A stretch of 64,000 nucleotides of DNA from Anaerolineaceae bacterium (GTDB lineage: Bacteria; Chloroflexota; Anaerolineae; Aggregatilineales; Phototrophicaceae). Position numbers and translations under genes: made by a program. Where the stretch lies: contig JACKCF010000001.1 in NCBI GenBank assembly GCA_020634165.1, positions 1,116,001 to 1,180,000 on the forward strand, read 5' to 3'. This document shows positions 26,143 through 34,525 of the stretch, in pieces. Below the pieces are notes generated by a model. That model saw only the letters and a program-made list of their open reading frames with translations. It made no database searches and was not told the DNA's origin. Position 1 is the stretch's first letter; each line of letters begins with the position of its first letter.

Positions 26143-27438
26143 ATGTTGACAATGGATCGGCAGCGGTGGCGCATCGGCAGGCATATTCGGCTAGGGCTGA
26201 TGGTGATGGCGTTGCTGGGGCTTGTGGTGGTCGCTAATGCTCAGGATGGTACGCCAACCCTGGAAGATGGTCCGACGGCCACGCCGACACCGGAGCCAAT
26301 TCCGCCTACGCTGACCATCTGGTGGCCGGATGGCCTCTACTCACCTGATAATCCCGATGTCATCAATGTGCTGCAAGCCCAGACCGATGCCTTTGCTGCG
26401 AGCTCAGGCGTCAATATCGAAACCCGCATCAAGAGCAGTGCAGAAGTCGGCGGCCTTATGGCGACCTTGCGCTCTGCTGATGCCGTTGCTCCGGCAGCAT
26501 TGCCCCAGGTCACGCTGCTCAATCGCCAGGATTTGGTGACAGCCCAGCGTCTGGGGATCATCTATTCACTGGAAGGGCGGTTATCCAGTGGCATCATCGG
26601 CAGCATGGAAAATATGCTCCAGCTTGGCCAGATTGGTGAGGAACTTTATGGTTTGCCCTATATGGTGCAGCTAGAGCACGTTGTCTACCAACCCGATAGC
26701 GGCCTTACTGAAGATGATAGTTGGGACTATGAAAGTTGGTTTGGGCGCGATGTTCCCCTGGTGTTCCCCGGTCGTCAGACGCGCGGCCTGAACGATGTTT
26801 TTTATCTGCAATATCTGGAATCCGGCGGCAGCCTGCTAAGTGATGGCACCTTGACCTTCAATCCGGCTTCTCTTACCCAAACACTCAGCTTTTACGAGCA
26901 GGCCAGCGATGCCGGACTGATTGATGGCTTCGTATTGAATTACACCAATCCGGTTGATTACTTACCCAATTTCCTCTCTGGGGAGATTCAATCGGCTGTT
27001 TTCGACTCCAAGGACTACTTCCGCATTCTGGAGCAAATCCCGGATGTGGGCGTTGCGCCCATCCCCACCTCGACAGGTGACATGGTCACACTGCTCGATG
27101 GCTGGATGTGGGTACTCGTCACCGCCGATGCTGAACAGCGCCAGATCGTCATCGACTATGTAACCGAAATGATGAGTGCCGAAAATCAGGTTCAGGCGGC
27201 ACAGGCGCTGGGCATGGTGCCGACGCGCCGCACCCTGTTAGGGCAGGCACTGCCCGATGGTGTCGATGTCACTTTCTATCGCGCCCTGATCGAAAACGCC
27301 CAACTGCCGCTCTCCGATAATGAAGGCGGCACTCTGGCCCGCGCCCTTCAGGAGGCTTTCGCTTCAGTAGTGACGCTTGAACAGAGTGCTGACGCTGCTG
27401 CCGAAGAAGTCATCGAAGAAGAAACCCGCTCGGATTAA
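26143..27438 (+). CDS. Sugar-type extracellular solute-binding protein, no adjacent permeases
   Basis: This is 431 residues from ATG 26143, chosen because GAGGG (26130-26134) lies 8 bases ahead; ATG 26119 is possible. The signal peptide (LGLMVMALLGLVVVANA, then QDG) has no lipobox Cys. A Thr/Pro linker (PTATPTPEPIPPT) precedes the binding fold, which begins LTIWWPDGLYSPDNPDV. Family-1-like features include FLSGEIQSAVFDSKDYF and the closing region AENQVQAAQALGMVPTRRTLL. Such proteins bind oligosaccharides. No permease or ATPase lies beside it, so it either serves a transporter elsewhere or works as a free binding protein. The C-terminus is acidic (EEVIEEETRSD). Confidence 0.85.
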   Translation: MLTMDRQRWRIGRHIRLGLMVMALLGLVVVANAQDGTPTLEDGPTATPTPEPIPPTLTIWWPDGLYSPDNPDVINVLQAQTDAFAASSGVNIETRIKSSAEVGGLMATLRSADAVAPAALPQVTLLNRQDLVTAQRLGIIYSLEGRLSSGIIGSMENMLQLGQIGEELYGLPYMVQLEHVVYQPDSGLTEDDSWDYESWFGRDVPLVFPGRQTRGLNDVFYLQYLESGGSLLSDGTLTFNPASLTQTLSFYEQASDAGLIDGFVLNYTNPVDYLPNFLSGEIQSAVFDSKDYFRILEQIPDVGVAPIPTSTGDMVTLLDGWMWVLVTADAEQRQIVIDYVTEMMSAENQVQAAQALGMVPTRRTLLGQALPDGVDVTFYRALIENAQLPLSDNEGGTLARALQEAFASVVTLEQSADAAAEEVIEEETRSD

Positions 27439-27475
27439 TCTGTATCGAATATATAGAAGAATGTACCTGGATCAG

Positions 27476-27505
27476 TTGACACATGGCTTTACTTTGCTGT
27501 AAGAT
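27476..27505 (+). promoter_or_regulatory. Promoter of the TetR gene
   Basis: A perfect TTGACA (27476-27481) and TAAGAT (27500-27505) are spaced by 18 bases. The expected transcription start, near 27512, falls inside the palindrome at 27507-27524. Confidence 0.6.
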
Positions 27506-27506
27506 T

Positions 27507-27524
27507 TTATTGATTAGTCAGTAA
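27507..27524. promoter_or_regulatory. Operator-like palindrome overlapping the TetR gene's transcription start
   Basis: TTATTGA-TTAG-TCAGTAA is an 18-bp inverted repeat with one mismatched pair. This is the size and form usual for TetR-family operators. Its position over the predicted start site implies autorepression. A related site lies at 28179-28196. Confidence 0.6.
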
Positions 27525-27538
27525 ATAAGATTGGTCTC

Positions 27539-28159
27539 ATGACCCGCCACGATCAATATGACGCACGCAAGCGGCAAATACTTGAAGGCGCACTCGCGGC
27601 ATTTGCTGAACTGGGCTATGCAGGTGCATCCAATAAGCAGATCGCTGAGGCTGCAAGACTAAATTCAACGGCTCTGCTATATCACTATTTTGAGAATAAG
27701 CAGGCCCTCTTTGAAGCTGTCATTGAAGAATTTATGCCAGCACCCAGGTTGGCAATGCGACCCGATGAATTATTGAAGCTGCCTGTTGAAGATGTCCTGA
27801 GACAGATGGCATCTGCCATAATGGGAGCTTTAGAGGATGCCAGGACAAATGCACTTTTACGTACGATGCTCAGTGAAGCGCTGCATGATACACAGTCGAC
27901 AAATGTATTTTTCCAGGGCGGCTCTGACAAAATATTGTCGTTTTTGTATCTCTACTTTGAGGGTCTTATGACGAGGGGCATCATTAAGCAGGGGAATGTG
28001 GGAGCTGTCGTCCGCTGCTTTGTAGGCCCACTGGTTGCGCATATCATCAGCGATTACTTTGTGCAGCTTCCAGATTCACAGGCTCCCTCTACAGACATCA
28101 TGATTGATACAACCATTATGATTTTCCTTAAAGGAATGGATCACCAGGCAAATTCATAA
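27539..28159 (+). CDS. TetR/AcrR-family transcription regulator
   Basis: This is 206 residues. The N-terminal TetR DNA-binding domain covers about 10-58: KRQILEGALAAFAELGYAGA, then the helix-turn-helix NKQIAEAARLNSTALLYHYF and FENKQALFEAVI. The rest is an all-helical ligand domain with low conservation. The next gene encodes a HXXEE membrane protein 50 bases downstream, and operator-like palindromes sit before both genes. I infer that it represses itself and its neighbour and is released by an unknown small molecule. Confidence 0.92.
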   Translation: MTRHDQYDARKRQILEGALAAFAELGYAGASNKQIAEAARLNSTALLYHYFENKQALFEAVIEEFMPAPRLAMRPDELLKLPVEDVLRQMASAIMGALEDARTNALLRTMLSEALHDTQSTNVFFQGGSDKILSFLYLYFEGLMTRGIIKQGNVGAVVRCFVGPLVAHIISDYFVQLPDSQAPSTDIMIDTTIMIFLKGMDHQANS

Positions 28160-28178
28160 ATTTTTTTGCTGACAATTT

Positions 28179-28196
28179 TTACCAATCGATCAATAA
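28179..28196. promoter_or_regulatory. Second operator-like site, before the HXXEE gene
   Basis: On the minus strand this 18-mer reads TTATTGATCGATTGGTAA. It shares TTATTGAT and the final GTAA, at the same spacing, with the site at 27507-27524. Internal symmetry is weaker, apart from a central ATCGAT. Confidence 0.5.
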
Positions 28197-28209
28197 AAAT
28201 GAGGTAGCT

Positions 28210-28842
28210 ATGTTAACACAAACACAAATCAATCAACGTTGGTTAAGGGCAACACAAATTTTGAACGGTATTCCGGCAGTTGGTGGGATAATCATCGCCA
28301 TCATGACCTTGTTACAACCAGATCGCATCAAAGACCCCAATTGGGTGATCTTTCTGACAGTAATAATCGGCGGCGTACACACCTTTGAGGAATATACATT
28401 CCCAGGCGGGTTTATTCGCTGGTTCAATACGGGGATCATGTCTAGCCCCGATGCCAATGCACCACTGTCTATCAGAAGTGCGTTCTTCTATGATGCGGTT
28501 GCAGGTATCGTCATCATCCTGGCGATCATCCTGCTTGGCACACAGGTCATGTGGCTGGTTTTAGGCGCAGTCAGTGTGATGTTCATCAATGGAATGCTGC
28601 ATGTGATGGATAGTGTTGTGCATGGTCGCTATGCGCCAGGGATGGTTAGCTCCCTGTTACTGAATATCCCTCTGGGGGCCTATATCATTCATTTTTACTG
28701 GGCAAATGGACAAGCAACCCTGATGGATGTGGCTATTGCCTATATGATGGGCTGGCTGGCGCATGTATATCTCTTTGCTAGTTTGCGCCGTAGTTCAAAG
28801 AACCAGATGGTACAGCCCTCAATAGCCCAGACACAGGGCTGA
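28210..28842 (+). CDS. HXXEE-domain membrane protein
   Basis: This is 210 residues from ATG 28210, with GAGG at 28201-28204. About five to six membrane segments are visible. The family motif is in GGVHTFEEYTFPGGFIRW (about residues 57-75, H-T-F-E-E), and a second conserved part is MLHVMDSVVHGRYAPGM (about 130-147) with LLLNIPLGAYI. The function of HXXEE proteins is unknown to me. The paired His and Glu residues in membrane helices suggest a metal- or redox-linked site, which is inference. It is probably in one unit with the TetR gene. Confidence 0.85.
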   Translation: MLTQTQINQRWLRATQILNGIPAVGGIIIAIMTLLQPDRIKDPNWVIFLTVIIGGVHTFEEYTFPGGFIRWFNTGIMSSPDANAPLSIRSAFFYDAVAGIVIILAIILLGTQVMWLVLGAVSVMFINGMLHVMDSVVHGRYAPGMVSSLLLNIPLGAYIIHFYWANGQATLMDVAIAYMMGWLAHVYLFASLRRSSKNQMVQPSIAQTQG

Positions 28843-28880
28843 AGTCGCACACAGATTTTATGTTGGTCTGCTTATCTGAA

Positions 28881-28906
28881 GAAAAGCCTGCTCACCTGGA
28901 GCAGGC
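28881..28906 (-). terminator. Terminator of the ABC exporter gene
   Basis: GCCTGCTC (28886-28893) and GAGCAGGC (28899-28906) form a perfect 8-bp stem with a 5-base loop. On the minus strand it is followed by TTTTCTTC and sits just past the exporter's stop. Confidence 0.75.
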
Positions 28907-28914
28907 ACTTCATC

Positions 28915-30672
28915 CTAGATAACTGCCTGCAAATTATGCAGGCTGGCATAGGTGCCGTTCAGGGCCAATAGCTCGTTGTGTGTACCCTGCTCGTCGATGC
29001 CCTGTTCCGTAAGCACCACAATCCGCTGTGCATTCCGAATCGTGGATAGGCGGTGAGCGATAACCAGCGTCGTGCGATTGTTTGCCAGCCGTTCCATTGA
29101 TTCTTTGACGGCTTTCTCGCTCTCATTATCCAGCGAACTCGTCGCTTCATCGAAGATAATAATCGGTGGATTCTTGAGGAACACGCGCGCGATGCTCAGG
29201 CGCTGTTTTTGCCCACCAGAAAGTTTTACCCCGCGCTGGCCGATGTCCGTGTCATAGCCATTTGGCAAATCCATGATGAACGTATGCGCGTTGGCTTGTT
29301 TCGCTGCTGCGATGATCTCCTCCATGCTGGCATCCGGCTTGCCATAACGAATGTTGTCGGCCACCGTTCCAGCGAACAGATACACATCCTGCTGCACAAT
29401 GCCGATATTGTTTCGTAGAGATCGCAGCGTCGCCTGCCGGATGTCCACACCATCAAGCAAGATCGCCCCGGAATTGATCTCATAAAATCGCGGGATCAGT
29501 GAGCAGAGTGTTGTCTTGCCCACACCCGATTGCCCGACCAGCGCGACGTATTCCCCTGGCTGAATATCCAGCGAGATATTCTTGATGACCTCTCGGTGAT
29601 GCTCTTGGTACCTAAAGCTAACGTCCCGAAATTCAATGTGGCCACGTGCCTGATACAGGTCAATCGCCCCAGGTGCGTCCTCAATATCCGGCTGGATTTC
29701 CATCATTTCAACAAAGCGGTTGAAGCCGGTGATGCCTTCCTGATACAGCCGCGCGAAATTGACGGCTCGTTTGACTGGCTCTGTCAGCGCGCCAACATAG
29801 AGTAAGAACGTCACAAGGTCGGGCAGGCTGAGCGATTGATTCACGATACCGATGGCGCCGAAAATGACCACCGCAACCGTAAATAACTGTGTTGATGCTT
29901 CCATGCCCGCAGAAAAGAAAGCCTCGCTTCTATAGCCTTCATCGCGGCTGCCGACGAAACGTGCATTCTGGTGGTCGAATTTGCGCTGCTCAATCGTCTC
30001 GTTGGTGAACGACTTCACCACCCGGATGCCGGACAGCGTATCCTCGACCTGTGTATTTACATCGCCGATACGCTCCTTGCTGCGTTGCAGTGCGCGGTTC
30101 ATGCGCTTGTTGAAGTAGAACGCATAGATGGCCATAAACGGCATGAAGGCGAAGATGAGCAGCGTCAGCGGCACATTGATCGTCAGCAGAATAACGAAAG
30201 CCCCCGCGAATTTGAGGACAGCAATCGACAGGTCTTCTGGCCCATGATGATAAAACTCCGATAGCCAGAACAGGTCATTGGTCAGCCGCGACATTAACTG
30301 ACCCGTTTTCTGCTCATCGTAAAAGCTGAACGACAACTTTTGATAGTGGGCGAATAAATCGCGGCGCATATCGCTTTCCATCATTGCGCCCATCATGTGC
30401 CCGCGATAATCCACAAACATGTTGCAGCCAATATGGATCGCCACTAGCAGCAGCATCAGGAGGCCCATAAGCGCGATGCGCATAAGAACATCGGATGCGT
30501 TTTCTGCAAGTAGGGTTTGTGTAATGTAGCGTGCACACAGCGGGAGAATCAGCGTTGTGGCTGATACGACGAATGCACACGCCAGGTCAATCATCAGCAG
30601 GCGGCGATAAGGGTTGTAGTACGCCAGGAATCGTCTGCCGCGTGCAAACGGCAGCGCCTTGGAAACAGACAT
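28915..30672 (-). CDS. ABC exporter, fused membrane and ATPase domains (MsbA/BmrA type)
   Basis: This is a 585-residue half-transporter from ATG 30672, chosen because GGAGA lies 5 bases before it; a TTG seven codons upstream is unlikely. Six membrane segments occupy about residues 15-300 (LMIDLACAFVVSATTLILPL first). The ATPase domain follows: Walker A GQSGVGKTT (K386), signature LSGGQKQRLSIARVFL, Walker B IIIFDEATSSLD and H-loop IAHRLST. It should work as a homodimer exporting lipids or hydrophobic compounds. A TTGACA/TAGGAT promoter and a 21-codon ORF with a strong ribosome site precede it (30827-30961), suggesting control through the leader. Confidence 0.94.
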   Translation of the reverse strand: MSVSKALPFARGRRFLAYYNPYRRLLMIDLACAFVVSATTLILPLCARYITQTLLAENASDVLMRIALMGLLMLLLVAIHIGCNMFVDYRGHMMGAMMESDMRRDLFAHYQKLSFSFYDEQKTGQLMSRLTNDLFWLSEFYHHGPEDLSIAVLKFAGAFVILLTINVPLTLLIFAFMPFMAIYAFYFNKRMNRALQRSKERIGDVNTQVEDTLSGIRVVKSFTNETIEQRKFDHQNARFVGSRDEGYRSEAFFSAGMEASTQLFTVAVVIFGAIGIVNQSLSLPDLVTFLLYVGALTEPVKRAVNFARLYQEGITGFNRFVEMMEIQPDIEDAPGAIDLYQARGHIEFRDVSFRYQEHHREVIKNISLDIQPGEYVALVGQSGVGKTTLCSLIPRFYEINSGAILLDGVDIRQATLRSLRNNIGIVQQDVYLFAGTVADNIRYGKPDASMEEIIAAAKQANAHTFIMDLPNGYDTDIGQRGVKLSGGQKQRLSIARVFLKNPPIIIFDEATSSLDNESEKAVKESMERLANNRTTLVIAHRLSTIRNAQRIVVLTEQGIDEQGTHNELLALNGTYASLHNLQAVI

Positions 30673-30826
30673 AGAGTCTCCACATGTTTTCAACTGTTAT
30701 GGTCTCAATGGGGCAGCCAAAATGCCGCCAGCAGCGACGGGGCGATAGAGCCTCGCAATCAGCGGTCAACAGGCACGAAGGGGAGTTCTGGCGTTTTAGG
30801 AGGAAAGACTAAAGAAGCAAATGAGC

Positions 30827-30892
30827 TTACGACTTCATCCTGTAAGAAGACCCACGCACCGTTGGTGATGAAAACATGATAGTTTGCCGCAT
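30827..30892 (-). CDS. Putative 21-codon leader peptide upstream of the ABC exporter
   Basis: The ORF reads MRQTIMFSSPTVRGSSYRMK then Ser and TAA. It has an excellent ribosome site, AGGAGGAGG, about 6-7 bases before the ATG, and lies 30-40 bases after a consensus promoter. It ends 154 bases before the exporter ATG. It matches no family I know. Its setting resembles leader peptides that control drug exporters through ribosome stalling, such as BmrB ahead of bmrCD in Bacillus. I could not define a convincing terminator/antiterminator pair between it and the exporter. Confidence 0.5.
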   Translation of the reverse strand: MRQTIMFSSPTVRGSSYRMKS

Positions 30893-30932
30893 GATGAGCC
30901 TCCTCCTGGGGTTAATTTGCTAACTAAAGGGC

Positions 30933-30961
30933 ATCCTAACGTAAATACGGCTACCTGTCAA
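30933..30961 (-). promoter_or_regulatory. Consensus promoter of the exporter leader
   Basis: On the minus strand TTGACA (30961-30956) and TAGGAT (30938-30933) are spaced by exactly 17 bases. The predicted start is near 30926, giving a leader of about 250 bases before the exporter gene. The same TAGGAT -10 box occurs in the infC promoter. Confidence 0.75.
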
Positions 30962-30981
30962 TCAGAAAGGGTCAGATTGGC

Positions 30982-32442
30982 CTATGGTGATAGATCATAC
31001 AGCGTGAGCGTCGTCAAATCTCCAGGCCGTTCGACAGCAGCGATAATTTCACCAGGGATTTCTTCCGGCACATAAGGGCTGTTTTCCGCGATGACGTAAA
31101 TGCCTGCCTGCCGACTTTCACTGAGCAACTGCGTCAGTGATTCGATCTCGCTGCCATCAGGATTGATTGGCGGGCACACAATCGGCAGATCGCTGCTCAT
31201 ATACTGGAATGCCCAGCAGTTCGCGGCCAGCACAATCACCTGCGCTGGATTTTCTTCGCGCACAATATCAGAAATATCGCGCACGCCAAAGCCCGACCCA
31301 TCTGACTGAATATACTCGCGATGATCGTGCCTCGGCAGCGGCAAATCTGCCGGATGCGAATAGGTGGTCAGCAAAAACGGCAGCCCTATCACCAGTGCAT
31401 ATAGGCCTACTGCACCCACACTGCCCCATCGCACCAGGCGATGCAGCCTCGGCCACAGTTGCGCAATGACTACACTCAGGATCAGCAGCAGAATCGCGAC
31501 CGCACCAACCCAGTAGCGCGGTGTCTGCCGAGGATTGATGAGCTGTACTGCCAATGGCCCAAATACTATAGCTAACAGGAAAAAATCACGCCGAAACAGC
31601 AGAATGACACACGCCAGCACCAATAGTACGAAAACAGGCACGCTCAAATAACCGCTGACCCAGTTGGCGAAGTCGCCCACATTTGCCAGCCAGCGCGCTA
31701 CGAGGTCGCTGGTTTCAGCCGTATTATGTGTTACCAACAGCCCGAACGGATTATAGCCGCGCCAGAAAGCCAGCAGCACATAGCCCCCGAACAGCCCTCC
31801 GCCGACCACCAGCGCCGTTCCTGCCCAGGTGATGCGTTGCCGCCAGGAAACATGACGATTGCGAATGAACAGCACCGCCGCCACTGGAATCCCGAAGAAG
31901 GCCAGTGTCGTCAGCTTGAACATGACCATCACAAACAGGCTGATGCCCATGAAAACGGCATCACGCGGCCGGAACCGTTTACGCAATCGCAAACTGAAAT
32001 AGACAGCTACCAGCATTGTTGAGCCTGCTAGCGTGTCCGCTAGCGCCAGCCGATCATAGAAGAAGTGATACGTACTCAGGGTATAGACGACGCCAGCGAA
32101 CACCATGCCGAGTGTCCCCGCCAGCATCCGGCCACTAGCCAGCAGCGCACTGAACCCGACCGTTACGACCAGGATTGTCGCCGCCCGAATCGCAAAGAGG
32201 CTCGTATGATCCCCAGGCTGGAACACAAGATAAGTCCAGTAGGTGAGCTGCCGCCCCTCAACGGCATTCGCCAGTGGCCCCGACGCAGCAATCTCCTGCC
32301 CATGAAACACATGCTGCCCCTCATCAATAAACATAGGGAAAGCTGTCAGCGCCCACGCCCGCGTCAGGAAAAAGAGCAGTATCAGCGCAATTGCGATAGG
32401 CAAGTATTTTTGATTACGAAGCAAAACAGGATTCATCAACAT
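30982..32442 (-). CDS. GT39/PMT-like polytopic glycosyltransferase
   Basis: This is 486 residues with about ten membrane segments. The first, YLPIAIALILLFFLTRAWAL, is followed by an outward loop AFPMFIDEGQHVFHG. An acidic pair at that place (here DE, about 40) is the catalytic signature of GT-C enzymes such as PMT/ArnT, which transfer sugars from lipid-phosphate donors. A soluble C-terminal domain follows (about 390-486, HDHREYIQSDGSGFGVRDIS). The acceptor is unknown. There is no clear ribosome site before ATG 32442 and a second ATG lies two codons in. The exporter leader promoter begins about 20 bases after its stop. Confidence 0.8.
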   Translation of the reverse strand: MLMNPVLLRNQKYLPIAIALILLFFLTRAWALTAFPMFIDEGQHVFHGQEIAASGPLANAVEGRQLTYWTYLVFQPGDHTSLFAIRAATILVVTVGFSALLASGRMLAGTLGMVFAGVVYTLSTYHFFYDRLALADTLAGSTMLVAVYFSLRLRKRFRPRDAVFMGISLFVMVMFKLTTLAFFGIPVAAVLFIRNRHVSWRQRITWAGTALVVGGGLFGGYVLLAFWRGYNPFGLLVTHNTAETSDLVARWLANVGDFANWVSGYLSVPVFVLLVLACVILLFRRDFFLLAIVFGPLAVQLINPRQTPRYWVGAVAILLLILSVVIAQLWPRLHRLVRWGSVGAVGLYALVIGLPFLLTTYSHPADLPLPRHDHREYIQSDGSGFGVRDISDIVREENPAQVIVLAANCWAFQYMSSDLPIVCPPINPDGSEIESLTQLLSESRQAGIYVIAENSPYVPEEIPGEIIAAVERPGDLTTLTLYDLSP

Positions 32443-32468
32443 TTGTCTGGTGCAGATAGAATAGTTGG

Positions 32469-32819
32469 CTAACTCAATGGAATGTACACGACCATACTGT
32501 CCCAGTCAGAAGCATCGCTAGCGTGAATAATTTCTTCCAATGCGTCAACAATCTGGCCAACAGGCGTCTGTTTGTGTACAAGAAATACACTTGGAACGGG
32601 TAGCCCTTGTTTGATTCGTTCATAGAAATATTTTGGTACTGTGTTGACATCATGAGTCAGAAGAATATACGACTGCTCTACAGCATATTCCAAAACACGC
32701 ACGTCATCAGCACCTGCAATTTCTGTGTCTTGTACCCGTACAATAACAACATCAGGGATTCGCCGCCAAACGCCGCGAATAATGTCATTATTAAAGTTTT
32801 CATCCGCGAGGAATTTCAT
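32469..32819 (-). CDS. DUF5615 PIN-like protein (toxin-like)
   Basis: This is 116 residues. It opens MKFLADENFNNDIIRG, the typical first strand of PIN-like domains with conserved Asp and Glu. It continues IVRVQDTEIAGADDVRVLEY and ILLTHDVNTVPKYFYER, where LLTHD holds the second acidic site. Such proteins are the presumed nuclease half of DUF433/DUF5615 pairs. It overlaps the DUF433 gene by 4 bases (ATGA), so they are translated as a pair. Nuclease activity is inferred from the fold. Confidence 0.88.
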   Translation of the reverse strand: MKFLADENFNNDIIRGVWRRIPDVVIVRVQDTEIAGADDVRVLEYAVEQSYILLTHDVNTVPKYFYERIKQGLPVPSVFLVHKQTPVGQIVDALEEIIHASDASDWDSMVVYIPLS

Positions 32820-33160
32820 TCTGTGTCATTTTGTCTTGATTGAAGCCGCGCTCGTAAGTCAGACCGCGTCAGCTTTGGTGGATAATCTGATTCAAGCTGC
32901 GCCTGGAGTTGTGCAGCCTCGCCCTGCATTTGTTGGATGTAGGTATCGACCGCATCCCGATGCCGTAGATAGTAACCAATGGCCAGATATACCTTATCGA
33001 GTGTCAACGTCGGGTACATTTGTACAATATGTTCCGGTGTTTCGCCCTGATGATAAGCGTGCACGATCAAATCTAGCAGAACCCGCGTGCCACTAACACG
33101 CATCCTGCCATCCTGATCCGTAATGATTGGGATAACCTCAGTTACCGGACTATCTGCCAT
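32816..33160 (-). CDS. DUF433 protein (antitoxin-like partner)
   Basis: This is 114 residues. The core VSGTRVLLDLIVHAYHQGET followed by PEHIVQMYPTLTLDKVYLAIG is the DUF433 helix-turn-helix-like domain. The C-terminal half is charged and helical (AQLQAQLESDYPPKLTRSDL). The pair with the downstream PIN-like gene suggests a VapBC-like module with this as DNA-binding antitoxin. No inverted repeat was recognised in the short gap before it. Confidence 0.88.
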   Translation of the reverse strand: MADSPVTEVIPIITDQDGRMRVSGTRVLLDLIVHAYHQGETPEHIVQMYPTLTLDKVYLAIGYYLRHRDAVDTYIQQMQGEAAQLQAQLESDYPPKLTRSDLRARLQSRQNDTE

Positions 33161-33209
33161 TGTGGTACCCTGTGAAATCTACATTTTCAATTATAAGGTT
33201 GATTCAAGT

Positions 33210-34370
33210 TTACCTTAGCGCCTTCTCATAGAACCGATGCGTCTTGTAGACCTTCAGACCCAGGCTCTTGGTCATCTTCACCAGCGGATTCGTTTCCAGC
33301 ACCCAGCCGCAGTCGATGGAATGGTAATCTGACGGAATGATTGAGCTAAAGCACGCCTCAATCAGGGCGATGACCACCCCCGTGTCACGGAACTCCTGCT
33401 TGACGCCCAGCAGCGGCAGCCGCGTCCCTTTAATGCCCCGTTTGATTTTCCAGAACCAGGCAACTTTCAGCAGCGAGAGAATCTCCGGCGTGCCTGGTTT
33501 GGGATAGGCATATTTGAGAGCCTCGTTGAAATTGGGAACGGGTAGCGCAAAGCCAGCCGGAACGCCGTGCACCTCAGCAAAGAAGGCCATCTTCGGGTCC
33601 ACGAACTGGCCCAGGCTGTTGACCAGCGCATCCAATTCGCGATCCGTTTGTGGAACAAAGCCCCAGTTATTGATCCAGGCATCGTTATACAGGTCGCGGA
33701 ATAGCGTAAATTCTTCTCGCTTGCGCTTGGGGTCCAGTGGCCGGATGGTCACGCCGCCGCGCTCCTTCGCGCGTTGGGTGATGCGTCGTAACCGATCTCC
33801 GAACTCTGCTACCGTGCCAAACTCGCGTTCGTAGTAAAAGCTGACGACATCCATCGCTTTTTGCAGGCCCGCATTTTCGACCAGGGTCTGATAGAAGGGC
33901 GGATTATATGGCATCAAAATCACCGGATCATCGAAGTTGTCGATCAGCAGACCGCACTCTTCATGCAGGGTCATATTGGCTGGGCCGAGCATGCGCGAAT
34001 AGCCACGTTGGCGTCCCCATTCAGCCGCTGTGTTGAGTAGGGCAGTCGCCACTTCCTGATCGTCGTAGGTCTCGAAAAGCCCAAACCAGGACGCATTATC
34101 GTCGTTAAATTCGTTATGCCGATGGCTGACAAATGCCGCAATCGTGCCCACCAGCGTATCACCCCGCCACGCGCCCAAAAAATCACCGTCGATGTAGTCC
34201 CAGGCGGCGCCCTTTTTCTTATCGAGAATTTCCTGGCGCATACTGATCAGCGGCGGCACCCAATGCGGATCGTCTTTGTAGACCACCCATGGGAACTCGA
34301 AGAAGGCTTTGTAATCATCAGCCGTTTCAATCTTGCGAACAGTCACTGAAGCATTGCTTGTGCTGGTCAT
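33210..34370 (-). CDS. GNAT-like acyltransferase family protein
   Basis: This is 386 residues from ATG 34370, preceded by GGGAGG; an in-frame GTG at 34442 would add 24 basic residues with poor conservation. It begins VTVRKIETADDYKAFFEFPW and contains DPHWVPPLISMRQEILDKK (about 40-60), GTIAAFVSHRHNEF and RGYSRMLGPANMTLHEECGL (about 130-150). That pattern belongs to a widespread two-lobed GNAT-like family usually annotated only as hypothetical or N-acetyltransferase. The second lobe covers roughly 200-380. The substrate is unknown. It is divergent from the infC operon. Confidence 0.75.
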   Translation of the reverse strand: MTSTSNASVTVRKIETADDYKAFFEFPWVVYKDDPHWVPPLISMRQEILDKKKGAAWDYIDGDFLGAWRGDTLVGTIAAFVSHRHNEFNDDNASWFGLFETYDDQEVATALLNTAAEWGRQRGYSRMLGPANMTLHEECGLLIDNFDDPVILMPYNPPFYQTLVENAGLQKAMDVVSFYYEREFGTVAEFGDRLRRITQRAKERGGVTIRPLDPKRKREEFTLFRDLYNDAWINNWGFVPQTDRELDALVNSLGQFVDPKMAFFAEVHGVPAGFALPVPNFNEALKYAYPKPGTPEILSLLKVAWFWKIKRGIKGTRLPLLGVKQEFRDTGVVIALIEACFSSIIPSDYHSIDCGWVLETNPLVKMTKSLGLKVYKTHRFYEKALR

Positions 34371-34486
34371 AGGTTTTTCTGCCTCCCGTTGATGCGGCCG
34401 AATTTTAGCGCGACTTGGTGGGTTTGGACGCTGTTTTGTCACGCCCTAAAGGGCAAATATGGACCAATACCTGCCTAATTTACAGA

Positions 34487-34515
34487 TTGACGACAATTTT
34501 CGCCTATGATAGGAT
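34487..34515 (+). promoter_or_regulatory. Promoter of the infC-rpmI-rplT operon
   Basis: TTGACG (34487-34492) and TAGGAT (34510-34515) are spaced by 17 bases. The predicted start near 34522 places a hairpin (34526-34552) at the very beginning of the leader. Confidence 0.7.
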
Positions 34516-34525
34516 GATGGATCAT

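Noticed and set aside
30800..30866. Plus-strand mini-ORF (MSLRLHPV...) in the exporter leader region
   Set aside because: Its GGAGG lies about 18 bases from the ATG, there is no gene to serve on that strand, and the minus-strand ORF has much better signals.
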